Counted from the stretch's first letter, positions 15,082-23,517 are shown. The stretch is DNA of 64,000 bases from Candidatus Altimarinota bacterium (GCA_021734785.1 JAIPIF010000003.1:79201-143200); one strand, 5' to 3'. The notes: generated by a model from the sequence alone, not told the origin. A program made the numbers and translations.

Positions 15082-15111
15082 AAAAAAGGAGCCCTCCGGG
15101 GCTCTTTTTTT
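15082..15111. terminator. Bidirectional terminator shared by the putative RNA and leuS
   Basis: GGAGCCC-TCC-GGGGCTC hairpin, preceded by an A-run and followed by a T-run. It works for rightward transcription from 14.86 kb and leftward from leuS, whose stop is at 15110-15112. Confidence 0.85.
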
Positions 15112-18100
15112 ATCGTACCACAAACCCCACAATCCGCCCGGGCACAAAAATTTCTTTCACGATTTCTTTGCCGTCCAAATATTTAGCAACATTTTCGAGT
15201 GCCTGTGCCTGCTTCAAAACTTCTTCCTTCCCCGCCTTCTTGCTCATTTCAAAATCCCCTCGCACTTTTCCATTGACCTGCACAGCGTACGTGACCGTGT
15301 CCTCCTCCAGAAATTTTGGGGCAAATGCCGGCCAGCTCTCGTACGCGAGTGACTCTTTTTCGCCAAGAACTTCGTGCCAAATCTCCTCCGCCAGATGCGG
15401 GGCAAATGGAGAGAGCAGCACACAGAAAATTTTTCCGACTCTTCTGCTATCCTCTTTTTTTTCGCGACGCAAACCACTTGTCCCCACAAAAGACATCATC
15501 TGAGCAACAGCCGTGTTGAATTTGAATTTGTCGATATCTTCTCCTACTTTTTTAATCGTTTGATGCAGTGCTTTTTCTTTTTGTTGCTCAACTGAAGGGC
15601 TTTTTTGAATTACGGGAGTTGATGCTGATGCTATCCACTGAAATTCTTTCCAAATTTTGTCTAAAAATCTTCTGATCCCTTTGACCGCACTGCTGTCCCA
15701 GGCGATCGCCTGATCGAAGGGCCCCAAAAACATCTCGTACAGGCGCAGGGTGTCGGCACCGTATTTTTCAACGATTTCGTTCGGATTGATCACATTGCCA
15801 AATGATTTTGACATTTTGTGTCCGTCCTCGGCCAGGATCATCCCGTGCGAGATCCGTTTTTTGTACGGTTCCGCCGTGGGGACGAGTTTTTGGTCAAACA
15901 AGAATTTGTGCCAAAACCGCGAGTACAGCAGATGCAGTGTCGTGTGCTCCATGCCGCCGTTGTACAGATCGACTGGCGTCCAGTAGTTGAGTTTTTCCGG
16001 CGCGGCAAACTGCTCGTCGTTGTGTGGATCGGTGTAGCGCAGAAAATACCACGAGCTCCCCGCCCAGTTTGGCATGGTGTCTGTTTCCCTTTGTGCCACT
16101 CCGCCACACGTCGGACACGAGGTCTGTACCCAGTCTGAAATTCGCGCCAGCGGCGACTCACCGTCATCGGTGGGTTCGTAGCTTTTGACATCGGGAAGTT
16201 CCAGTGGCAATTCAGATTCTGGCAGTGGCACAGCACCGCATTTATCACAGTGCACCACCGGGATCGGCTCTCCCCAGTACCGCTGCCGAGAAAAAACCCA
16301 GTCACGGAGTTTGTAGTTTGTCTGCTTTTTGCCAATCCCCTCTTTTTCAAGATGGGCAATTATTTTCTCAATTGCCTCTGGAACAGGTAGATTGTTCAGG
16401 AATTTTGAATTAACTACCACTCCTTCATCTGAACAAAAAGGAAGTTCAGGAGAATAAAGTCGAAAGTTAAATTCTGTGGGTTTTCCAAGTTTGCAGTATT
16501 TATTGATAGCTTTTTGAATTTTTTCTAAATCCGTTCCTAAAAATGACCATCCTCCTCCTGAATGCATGATTTTTACACCATTTTTTGCTCCCGCATAAAA
16601 CGAAAGCTCTTTGTCTCCAAAAAAAGTTTCTCGGTCAAAAAAACCATCTTTGACTGCTTGATCACTCATCCACTCAGATTCAACCACTTTTTTTATTTCA
16701 ATTGTATTTTTTCCAAATTTTTCATTCATTTTCTTCGCAAATTCAAAATCGCGCTCGTCGTGTGCGGGCACACACATGATCGCCCCCGTGCCGTACCCCA
16801 TCATCACGTAGTCAGCGATCCAGACAGGGATCGGTTTCCCAGTGGCAGGATTGGTCACGTGGGCTCCCGTGAAGACGCCGGTCTTTTCTTTCGCTTCCTG
16901 CCGAGTCAAATCTGACTCCGTGGCGGCTTTTTTTTGGTATGTTTCAACCGCATCTCGCTGCTGATCCGTGACGATTTTGTTTACCAGTGGATGCTCCGGT
17001 GCCAGGACGAAGTACGTCGCCCCAAACAGCGTGTCCGGACGGGTGGTGAAGACCGGAATCTGTACCGGCTGATCCCCGAGAAACAGAGCGTGCGACTCTT
17101 TTTTTTCGTGAGAACGCAGGTACTCAAACGTCTTTTCAAAATCAGCCTGCGTTTTGATCCGTTCAAAGTGGTACCCATTCCGCCAGAGATGGTTGAATTG
17201 AGAACGATCGTTTTTGTCAATGAGCGACTCCATCTCCCCATCAGAAGAAGGATTGTTAACGCAGCCGTTTACGGCTGCGCTCCGCCCGTAAACGGGCGGA
17301 TTAACCGCATTCGATTCTTCAGAAAACTGTTGAAAATACCGACGGGAAGAAACACCTTTCATCCGATTTGCTACTCGCTCCAGTCGATCTGCTTCATCCA
17401 CCCACACCACGGCGTGTACGTGATTTTGAGTGACCACAGACTCGAGGATACAAAACGAATCATTGGCATTTTCTTCAGCCTCAATCAGCCCCCGCAAAAT
17501 TGCTTTTTGTTTCTGCGCTGAGTCCAGAAGCTTTTTTCCCGGGATGAAATCCTTTTCTTGAACATCGTTTTTTAAATTTTCTTTTTCGGAAACTGTGTTC
17601 CACGTCACGAAAAAGACATTTTCAAATTCATCTCCATCTGGAAAAAATACTTCCCGGATATCTCGTTCTTTTTTTTCTGTCACTTCAAACAAAACCTCCG
17701 CCCCGTGACTTTTGCCGATCCAATTTTTCTGCTGGGCTTTGATTTTGTCGAGGAAGTCGACGGTGTCCAGATCTTCAATCAGTCGATCGGCGTATTTGGT
17801 GATCGCCAGCATCCACTGATTTTTCTCTTTTTTGACGACTTCGCCTTTGCAGCGCTCACAGGCCCCGTCCACGACCTCCTCGTTTGCCAGGCCAATTTTA
17901 CAACTCGTACACCAGTTGATCGGCATCGACTTTTTGTACGCGAGACCGTGTTTCAAAAGTTGCAAGAAAATCCACTGCGTCCATTTGTAGTATTTTGGAT
18001 CCGTGGTATTTATCTCCCGATCCCAGTCGTAGCTCAGGCCCAGCGCCTGCATTTGGGATTTAAACGTGGCAATATTTTTTTCGGTTGCTTCGGCGGGGTG

Positions 18101-18385
18101 AATTTTATTTTTGATGGCGTAGTTTTCCGTTGGCAGTCCAAAAGCATCCCAGCCAATCGGGTACAAAACGTTTTTGCCATCGTGACGTTTCTTGCGGGCG
18201 AGCGTGTCGAGCGCAGCGTACGAGCGCACGTGCCCCACATGAAGCCCTGCCCCTGAGGGGTATGGAAATTCCACCAGCGCGTAGAATTTTTCTTTTGGGG
18301 AATTATCATCCGCGGCAAACGTGTTGTGCTGTTTCCAAAACGCCTGCCACTTCCGCTCAATCTGCTGATGGTCGTACGATTTCAT
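15110..18385 (-). CDS. leuS: Leucyl-tRNA synthetase with an in-frame IS200/RAYT-like domain in its editing domain
   Basis: A 1,091-residue class Ia synthetase; bacterial LeuRS is usually about 800-880. The ATG at 18385 begins MKSYDHQQIERKWQAFW; the in-frame start at 18541 adds unrelated residues. The HIGH motif is HVGH (residues 49-52) and KMSKS is at 857-861. A CxxC pair lies at 159-162. The editing domain CP1 retains TTRPDTLFG (447-455) and GTGAIMCVPAHDERDFEFA (532-550), so proofreading should be intact. Residues about 238-437 are not LeuRS: they form a Y1-transposase (RAYT) domain inserted between the first two CP1 beta-strands (GAEVLFEV and QIPVFTTRPDT). A second extra segment of some 60 residues lies around 575-645. 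No stop or frameshift interrupts the gene. It lies downstream of the 18432 gene on the same strand. Confidence 0.96.
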   Translation of the reverse strand: MKSYDHQQIERKWQAFWKQHNTFAADDNSPKEKFYALVEFPYPSGAGLHVGHVRSYAALDTLARKKRHDGKNVLYPIGWDAFGLPTENYAIKNKIHPAEATEKNIATFKSQMQALGLSYDWDREINTTDPKYYKWTQWIFLQLLKHGLAYKKSMPINWCTSCKIGLANEEVVDGACERCKGEVVKKEKNQWMLAITKYADRLIEDLDTVDFLDKIKAQQKNWIGKSHGAEVLFEVTEKKERDIREVFFPDGDEFENVFFVTWNTVSEKENLKNDVQEKDFIPGKKLLDSAQKQKAILRGLIEAEENANDSFCILESVVTQNHVHAVVWVDEADRLERVANRMKGVSSRRYFQQFSEESNAVNPPVYGRSAAVNGCVNNPSSDGEMESLIDKNDRSQFNHLWRNGYHFERIKTQADFEKTFEYLRSHEKKESHALFLGDQPVQIPVFTTRPDTLFGATYFVLAPEHPLVNKIVTDQQRDAVETYQKKAATESDLTRQEAKEKTGVFTGAHVTNPATGKPIPVWIADYVMMGYGTGAIMCVPAHDERDFEFAKKMNEKFGKNTIEIKKVVESEWMSDQAVKDGFFDRETFFGDKELSFYAGAKNGVKIMHSGGGWSFLGTDLEKIQKAINKYCKLGKPTEFNFRLYSPELPFCSDEGVVVNSKFLNNLPVPEAIEKIIAHLEKEGIGKKQTNYKLRDWVFSRQRYWGEPIPVVHCDKCGAVPLPESELPLELPDVKSYEPTDDGESPLARISDWVQTSCPTCGGVAQRETDTMPNWAGSSWYFLRYTDPHNDEQFAAPEKLNYWTPVDLYNGGMEHTTLHLLYSRFWHKFLFDQKLVPTAEPYKKRISHGMILAEDGHKMSKSFGNVINPNEIVEKYGADTLRLYEMFLGPFDQAIAWDSSAVKGIRRFLDKIWKEFQWIASASTPVIQKSPSVEQQKEKALHQTIKKVGEDIDKFKFNTAVAQMMSFVGTSGLRREKKEDSRRVGKIFCVLLSPFAPHLAEEIWHEVLGEKESLAYESWPAFAPKFLEEDTVTYAVQVNGKVRGDFEMSKKAGKEEVLKQAQALENVAKYLDGKEIVKEIFVPGRIVGFVVR
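17075..17674 (-). mobile_element. IS200/REP-associated tyrosine transposase (RAYT, HUH) domain inserted in-frame in leuS
   Basis: Residues about 255-430 of LeuRS read as Y1_Tnp. FENVFFVTWNTVSEKE is the first strand. A helix ILRGLIEAEENANDSF follows. QNHVHAVVW is the HUH strand with His322 and His324. LERVANRMKGVSSRRYF is the usual lysine-containing helix. HLWRNGYHFERIK precedes ADFEKTFEYLRSH with Tyr422. The order and spacing agree with E. coli TnpA-REP as I remember it, where the catalytic Tyr lies in the equivalent helix (DYIYINP). All three catalytic positions are present. No separate start codon or promoter is apparent, so it is expressed as part of LeuRS. Whether it still cuts DNA is unknown. 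Confidence 0.85.
17256..17305. repeat. In-frame double palindrome (REP/RPE-like) nested in the RAYT domain of leuS
   Basis: Two perfect hairpins lie side by side: GCAGCCGTTTACGGCTGC (17261-17278) and CCGCCCGTAAACGGGCGG (17282-17299). Their cores CCGTTTACGG and CCGTAAACGG are reverse complements, so the pair can also fold as one larger inverted repeat. Both ends carry TTAAC (17256-17260 and 17301-17305), as a 5-bp target duplication would. The element plus one copy of TTAAC is 45 bp, exactly 15 codons, keeping leuS in frame. Confidence 0.85.
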
Positions 18386-18431
18386 CGTGGCTGAGTGTAC
18401 GATTTTCCCGGGAAAATTCAACTCTGGAATC

Positions 18432-19727
18432 TCATTGTGCTCGCTGGATCTCCCAAGTGAGCACCTCCCCACCAAGTGTTTTGACCGTTGATCGCAAAAA
18501 TCCCTGCTCCGGCAGATATTCAAATCTTTGCCCTCGTGCATCGACAGGAACCACCTTTAAATACTCTGGAGAGAGCCTTTCTAATGTCTCTGGCAGCGTT
18601 TTCTTCTCTCGAAAATACCGCTGAAGTGCCAGATCCACCACAAACATTCTCATTTTTGTTTCCACTTCAAATTGCCGCAGAAAATAGCTGTCATACGTTG
18701 CCATTGTCACTCCTGCCAAAACCTTTCCCGCTCCATTGGGAGAAAAACTTTTGAGCAGAAAGTTTGGTTTCTGCCCCTTTCTGGCAATATTTCGAACAAA
18801 GCGATCCCGTGGAACAAACCTCGGATCTAAAATGTATTGAAACCAGTCGGCCAAATATCGGCGGGTGCGATTGGGATGACTGAAATATGCATTTTCCGCT
18901 CGCATCGAAGATAGTGTCTCCAAAAACATCGCATCTTGCCACAAGTATTCTATCTTGATCGCCTTTTCGAGTGCGGTTTTTCTCCCCGCCGGTCCGGATA
19001 CCGCTGATTGAATTTTTGCCAACGCTGACGCAGAAAAATCTCCCGATCGTAAAATCGGAGAAATGTTTTTTAAAAGAATGTCGACCAGTGCCACACGAAA
19101 TATCATAAACTCAGCAAGATCTGCATTCCCTTCAGAGGTCATTCGAAAAAACGAAAACAGATCAGACAAAATACGAGCAGCTTCTACCGTTTTTCCCTGC
19201 TCAATTAAAGACACTACCCTCATTTTTTGGAGACGTACCACGTCAAACGGTGCTCGCTGCTCAAAAGCCTCAGACATTTCCCCCTCCGAAGACATTTCTT
19301 GTGGAGACGCCGTGTTGGGATTTTGATATTTTTGCATGGCAAACACTTCGTCCATTAACAGGAAATAGGATTCCATTGCTTTTAATATTTTCTGCTCTTC
19401 GAAAGAAAGAGGCGTTGTCGAATCAAAAGCTTTCAACACTTCTGAAAACGTTTCGCCAGAAGCCGTTTCTTTTTGTGCCAGATCTTCGTTCACTTTTCGA
19501 GAAAGGTATCGCAACTTAAAAAAAGCATTTTCTTTGTTGGGAATGAGAAACGGAGACACTTGCAGATTTTCATTTTGGATGCTTTCAGCCGGTACATCCG
19601 ATCGGTTGGAAACAAAAAATACACCGAGACTCACTACCAGAATCAACACAATTCCTCCCGCGATTTTCAGTCTTTTTTTCCACTTCTTTTTTTGAGGGGG
19701 AGACGAGATTGTTGTTGGATTTTCCAT
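18432..19727 (-). CDS. Hypothetical single-pass membrane protein with pseudopilin-like C-terminal motif
   Basis: A 431-residue protein starting MENPTTISSPPQKKKWKKRLK, with GGAGAGG just before the ATG. A transmembrane helix (about residues 21-42, IAGGIVLILVVSLGVFFVSN) follows a basic cytoplasmic tail. The large extracytoplasmic part is helical. The last 60 residues (LALQRYFREKKTLPETLERLSPEYLKVVPVDARGQRFEYL...GFLRSTV) resemble the C-terminal region of type II secretion pseudopilin-like or DUF-type proteins, where 'P.D..G....Y' is followed by strands. Function unknown. It lies 46 bp upstream of leuS on the same strand. Its minus-strand -10 box, TAGACT with TG two bases upstream (19735-19740), is almost on top of the start codon. 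Confidence 0.7.
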   Translation of the reverse strand: MENPTTISSPPQKKKWKKRLKIAGGIVLILVVSLGVFFVSNRSDVPAESIQNENLQVSPFLIPNKENAFFKLRYLSRKVNEDLAQKETASGETFSEVLKAFDSTTPLSFEEQKILKAMESYFLLMDEVFAMQKYQNPNTASPQEMSSEGEMSEAFEQRAPFDVVRLQKMRVVSLIEQGKTVEAARILSDLFSFFRMTSEGNADLAEFMIFRVALVDILLKNISPILRSGDFSASALAKIQSAVSGPAGRKTALEKAIKIEYLWQDAMFLETLSSMRAENAYFSHPNRTRRYLADWFQYILDPRFVPRDRFVRNIARKGQKPNFLLKSFSPNGAGKVLAGVTMATYDSYFLRQFEVETKMRMFVVDLALQRYFREKKTLPETLERLSPEYLKVVPVDARGQRFEYLPEQGFLRSTVKTLGGEVLTWEIQRAQ

Positions 19728-19843
19728 CCTCTCCAGTCTACCACAGAACCCCACTCCTCAAAACGATGCTTTTTTTCTCCCCCCTTTTTCCTAGGAAAAA
19801 CAAAGCTTGACTTTGTGTAAAAAATAATTTAAAAAGAGCGCTC

Positions 19844-20506
19844 ATGAAACACCTTTTTTCTGATTTTCAGAAACCATTCGACTCCTCTGCCCGATTTCTC
19901 TTTGAACAAGAACCCACCGGAGAAAAAGCCAAAGAAATCTACACCGTCACCGAAGACGGCATTAAAATTAATCCAAGGAAATTCAAAAAAAATACAGAAA
20001 GGACCTTCATTCGCCGCCTAAACGCTTTTGATCTCTCTTTTGACATTCTCCCCGATGGGAGTCTTTTTCTCCCAGAATCGAAAATAAAAGAAGCAGAAAG
20101 AAAGAATGGGCTTCAAAACTTCCGAGATGAAATTTTGAATATCCTCAAAAAGCCCCCGAGAAAGAAAGCGTCTGCTGAAAAAATCCCAGCAGAGCAAAAA
20201 CTTTTTGTGTCATTTGGGCGAGCCAACCTCAAAAAAGTACTCGGTCTCTTGGAAAGAAAAGGATACCACCTCAATCTCCCCCAGGAAGCCCAGGAAGACA
20301 CAACAAAAAGTCCCGTAGAGAAATTTCTTACCGCTCATCGACTGGCTGAGGGCACCGCAGCGGGAAATGATTTGTATGGAATCATCCTTGACCCCACAAA
20401 AAAAGTCGCCACCCCCTCACTCAGTCCTGATTCTACAATAAAAGAGGTATCAATCTCTCGACTGCTCAAGTCTGAAATTCTTTCTGAAGAAATACCGGAA
20501 TCATAA
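19844..20506 (+). CDS. Hypothetical protein
   Basis: A 220-residue soluble, highly charged protein (MKHLFSDFQKPFDSSARFLFEQEPTGEK...). It has no signal peptide, Cys or membrane segment. A basic stretch (KKPPRKKASAEK) at about residues 103-114 separates two ordered-looking parts. FVSFGRANLKKVLGLLERKGYHLNLP could be a small alpha/beta unit. TTGACT at 19807-19812 with TAAAAA 17 bp later is a possible promoter. AAAGAG precedes the ATG by about 6 nt. No family recognised. Confidence 0.6.
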   Translation: MKHLFSDFQKPFDSSARFLFEQEPTGEKAKEIYTVTEDGIKINPRKFKKNTERTFIRRLNAFDLSFDILPDGSLFLPESKIKEAERKNGLQNFRDEILNILKKPPRKKASAEKIPAEQKLFVSFGRANLKKVLGLLERKGYHLNLPQEAQEDTTKSPVEKFLTAHRLAEGTAAGNDLYGIILDPTKKVATPSLSPDSTIKEVSISRLLKSEILSEEIPES

Positions 20507-20555
20507 AAGTTTCTGTTTTCTTTTTTCCCGTCCAGCCCTTCGTCATCCGTAATTT

Positions 20556-21887
20556 TTAATCGGTAATTTCTTTCACCGTCCCCTGCACCGACAGCATCGC
20601 ATCACGGAACTCTTCGGGCCCAACCAGCTGAAAATACGACGTCCCGCTTCGAGGCCATTTGATCTCGACAATATTATTTTCGGGCCCGGTACGCTTTTCA
20701 ATGTACTTCGAGGTGGGGCGTTTGTCTCCCACGATTTCGAGCCAAAACTGCACATCTGACTCCGTGGAAATTTCGTGATTCGCAAATCCCATCCGCATCA
20801 ATTTTGTGTCGTTGTCGCCGAAGTTTCGGAACCAAAATCCCCACGGTGATTTCATGGTAAATCCGTAGTACTCTGACGTGTACGGGAAGGCTCGCGCGTC
20901 GATGAGATTGGTAAAGTTTTTGGGTTCCTCCGCCACGACTTCGGATTGAAATACCTCTTCGACTTCTGATTCATCTGTCTCGACTTCCTCTCCTTTTTCT
21001 GAACCAAAGAGTCGCGAGAAAAATCCGCCTTCGTCTGTTTTTTCCTCGATCTCTTTTTCTGTCTCTGTGGACTGAGAAGTCTCTTCTGGCTGCACTGCCT
21101 GTTTTTGTGCTTGCAGTTTTTCCGCTTCTTCTTCGGCTTTCTGTTTCAAATCCGCTTGCTTCGCTTTCTGCACATTTTCCGCGCCCTCGACGAATGAGTT
21201 TAACAAACGAAAGAATGCTTTTTTTCGGTCAAATTCTTCAAACAAACTCGTGAACTCAAACACATACTTGCTGTCAGAAAGGTTGGAAAAAAGCGAAATA
21301 TTCTGGCGTTCACGCCCGAGCTCGTCGCTGGTTGTTTTTTTGACGCCGGCGAGATTGGCAATCAGGACATTGGGATCCGAACGCTTGTCTTCTTTGGTGA
21401 TGTCTTCGACTTTGAACGTGAGAAACACGCGACGGGCCTCGTCGGTTTTGTCGATGAAGTGCACGGTGCCGTTGGGCGCGGTGGATGCTTCCCAGGTGGA
21501 AGGATACACAAAGGAAAAAGTGCGGGTTTCAAATCGGGTCAACGCGTCTTCATCGATTTCTTGGGGCACATCCTGTACTCGTACAACATCCACCCAAAAA
21601 ATTTCCCGCATTTTTTCGGTACGAAACACTCCGTCCAATTCAACTTCACGTCCCACAAAATCGTCCAGCCGCACGATGTCACTCGCCAAAAGGGCGACCA
21701 GCTTTTGGTTCTTTTCCAGTCGGTGCGTCGCCCGGGTGGAAACGGAAACATCAAAGGGGAAAATCTCTCCCGTCAGGGTCTCATATTCCTCCTCGGGGAG
21801 TCGCTGAAAAGGATCATCTCTCTCCGGGATCACACAGGCTGACAGCACCACCGCTATCACCAAAAACGTCCAGAAAAACTTTTTCAT
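20556..21887 (-). CDS. Lipoprotein with OB-like N-terminal and C-terminal beta domains
   Basis: A 443-residue protein with a lipoprotein signal peptide: MKKFFWTFLVIAVVLSAC, lipobox LSAC with Cys18 as the lipidated residue. An N-terminal domain of about 80 residues with alternating strands (ETLTGEIFPFDVSVSTR..., VGREVELDGVFRTEKMREIFWVDVVRV) resembles an OB-fold. A second region with FSFVYPSTWEAS resembles PsbP/DUF-type folds found in bacterial lipoproteins. A Gln/Glu-rich coiled linker (about 240-300) leads to a final domain that repeats the same kind of pattern (FPYTSEYYGFTMKSPWGFW...). Probably membrane-anchored and extracytoplasmic. Maturation needs an Lgt activity; the only Lgt-like gene in this window is divergent. 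Confidence 0.75.
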   Translation of the reverse strand: MKKFFWTFLVIAVVLSACVIPERDDPFQRLPEEEYETLTGEIFPFDVSVSTRATHRLEKNQKLVALLASDIVRLDDFVGREVELDGVFRTEKMREIFWVDVVRVQDVPQEIDEDALTRFETRTFSFVYPSTWEASTAPNGTVHFIDKTDEARRVFLTFKVEDITKEDKRSDPNVLIANLAGVKKTTSDELGRERQNISLFSNLSDSKYVFEFTSLFEEFDRKKAFFRLLNSFVEGAENVQKAKQADLKQKAEEEAEKLQAQKQAVQPEETSQSTETEKEIEEKTDEGGFFSRLFGSEKGEEVETDESEVEEVFQSEVVAEEPKNFTNLIDARAFPYTSEYYGFTMKSPWGFWFRNFGDNDTKLMRMGFANHEISTESDVQFWLEIVGDKRPTSKYIEKRTGPENNIVEIKWPRSGTSYFQLVGPEEFRDAMLSVQGTVKEITD

Positions 21888-21959
21888 CCCCCGAATTCTG
21901 TCCGTTTTCTGAAAAAAATCAAGTCGACTCCTCTCTTTTCCCGGGGAAGCTGTACAAAA

Positions 21960-23330
21960 TTATCCGCGGAGCACTTCGAGAAACTTGGTTCGGGTCGAGG
22001 GACCAAATATCCCCGCACCACCGTGACCTTTCCATTGGATCACCCCGTGATCCAGCTGAAATTGCTGCACGGCATCTCGTGTAGATTCTCCATAAAATCC
22101 ATTCGGACTGTGCAAAAAATAACCAAGCTCCCGCAGGGCAAGTTGCAAATTTTGGACCGACTCTCCCCGATCTCCCAGGGAAAATGATTCTGCGTTTTTT
22201 TGGGTTCGGTGTGCAAGAAGTGCCAATTTCTGTTGTGACTTCTGGTACGCGAGAACTTCTTTCTTTTCAGAAGAAATGGCTTCCTGTTTGGCCGCAAGAA
22301 GTTCATTGAGCACGGTGCGCGTCTCAGGCCCGACCTGTCCTGCACCCAGTTGATGAGGAGACTTGATGATCCCGCGATCGAGTTGAAATTTGGTCAGAGA
22401 TTTCTCCGTGATCGGACCAAAAAATCCAGTCGGTGCCACTGCCATAAATTCTTCCGAAACGAGAATCTGCTGGAGCTTCAACACCGCCGCATTGCGTGCC
22501 CCACGGACCAGCTGGTCTTCAAAATGAAATTGCTGCCAGAGCTCGTAAATTTTTTCCTGAATTTCAAAATGGTACAGCACCTCAGTCAGCTTGTCCCGCG
22601 TCTGCGGACCAAACACTCCCGCTCCGTACCCGTCAGGATCGGTGACAAGAAAGTGTTTTTTTTGAAACTGAAAAACCGCATTTTCGGTATCGTAATCATA
22701 AAATCCATCTATGGATCCCGCATAAAATCCGAGTTTCTTGAGGGCGCGTTGGAGCGCTTCGACGGCTCCTCCCCGGGCACCACGAGAGCGATTGCCTGGA
22801 AATTTGGGGCGTCCTGGGAGATCGAGAATTTGCACGAGCGCCGGCGGGACCGAAAAATTGACAGTCATCTCCACGGGAGCATCCGCAGCAAACACCTCAC
22901 ACTCCACATGCTGTACCCCCCAAGACAAAGCCCGCTGGAGCCCCTCCATGCCGTAGCCCATCCAGAGATCGAGACGATCGTGTCGTGCCAGATCGCGCTC
23001 TCCTTGCGTGACAATCGCTCCTCCGCGGTCGTGGACTGCACCGCAGCCAAAGCCCGGCACGCAGATTTTGAGACCAAAAGGATACGTCGAGGGTGCGGCA
23101 ATCATACCAGGGAAAACAGGAGTCCCATCTGCACCGTTGGTCCCTCGACCATTCAGACGAATCTCTGATTCGTACGAGCCGGTGAGAAAAAATTCCTGAT
23201 TTGGCAGAGGAGAATAGTACCCAGTGATGGTAAAGATGCGTTTTTCTCCAACAACGTTTGTCGCCGCCTCCGCCCGGATGTGTGGGAGAAAGAGGAACGA
23301 GAGAAGTGCCAGAAAGAAGAGTTTTTTCAT
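21960..23330 (-). CDS. Secreted 3D-domain protein with three peptidoglycan-binding domains
   Basis: A 456-residue protein with signal peptide (MKKLFFLALLSFLFLPHIRAEAA). The N-terminal 3D domain contains ITGYYSPL, GTPVFPGMIAAPSTYPFGLKI, a conserved VHDRGGAI and the Asp of RLDLWMG, the usual double-psi-barrel active-site layout of MltA/Rpf-like wall enzymes. Three PG_binding_1 repeats follow (about residues 180-250, 265-335 and 385-456), each with the pattern 'LQ.AL..LGF/Y......G.Y...T..AV..FQ' and a conserved GAGxFGPxTR ending. It should bind and perhaps cleave peptidoglycan. An in-frame start at 23381 is rejected because the signal peptide would be internal. Confidence 0.9.
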   Translation of the reverse strand: MKKLFFLALLSFLFLPHIRAEAATNVVGEKRIFTITGYYSPLPNQEFFLTGSYESEIRLNGRGTNGADGTPVFPGMIAAPSTYPFGLKICVPGFGCGAVHDRGGAIVTQGERDLARHDRLDLWMGYGMEGLQRALSWGVQHVECEVFAADAPVEMTVNFSVPPALVQILDLPGRPKFPGNRSRGARGGAVEALQRALKKLGFYAGSIDGFYDYDTENAVFQFQKKHFLVTDPDGYGAGVFGPQTRDKLTEVLYHFEIQEKIYELWQQFHFEDQLVRGARNAAVLKLQQILVSEEFMAVAPTGFFGPITEKSLTKFQLDRGIIKSPHQLGAGQVGPETRTVLNELLAAKQEAISSEKKEVLAYQKSQQKLALLAHRTQKNAESFSLGDRGESVQNLQLALRELGYFLHSPNGFYGESTRDAVQQFQLDHGVIQWKGHGGAGIFGPSTRTKFLEVLRG

Positions 23331-23517
23331 TTCTGAATATCTAAAAAATTCTCGTGTACTCCCCCGAGCGAGGTATTCCACACGACGAGAAATTCACTAC
23401 CGCCGAACTGATTCCAAAATTCTGTCATAGGGACGAAAATTCAGGACATTCTACCAAAAAAATGCTTTTTTTTCAAGTGTTCTGCAGCCTTTTTCTGGTA
23501 TTTTGTCCCTCATCTCG

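Larger units (their letters stand above)
14856..15111 (+). ncRNA. Putative structured non-coding RNA of about 250 nt, class unassigned
   Basis: The stretch between a good promoter and an intrinsic terminator shows long-range complementarity. ATTTTGTGG (14864-14872) pairs perfectly with CCACAAAAT (15019-15027), then TGGGT (14888-14892) with ACCCA (15013-15017). Inside lie a hairpin CATGC/GCATG (14893-14911), a possible GTGG/CCAC hairpin (14911-14925) and a stem CAGGACA/TGTCCTG (14933-14939 with 14989-14995). A closing stem with internal hairpins suits a stable RNA such as a 6S-type or other housekeeping RNA. I could not find the signature sequences of tmRNA, RNase P RNA or SRP RNA. The transcript also contains a 13-codon frame at its 3' end. 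Confidence 0.5.

Noticed and set aside
14856..15111. tmRNA, RNase P RNA or SRP RNA
   Set aside because: No tRNA-like ends, no GAGGAAAGUCC-type core and no GGAAGG...AGCAGCC S-domain signature.
16934..17521. A 195-codon plus-strand frame across the leuS insertion
   Set aside because: It is antisense to leuS and does not encode the HUH motifs; those are on the leuS strand and in its frame.
17075..17674. Intein in leuS
   Set aside because: There is no N-terminal Cys/Ser block or C-terminal His-Asn junction, and the insertion matches a Y1 transposase pattern, not Hint or homing-endonuclease motifs.
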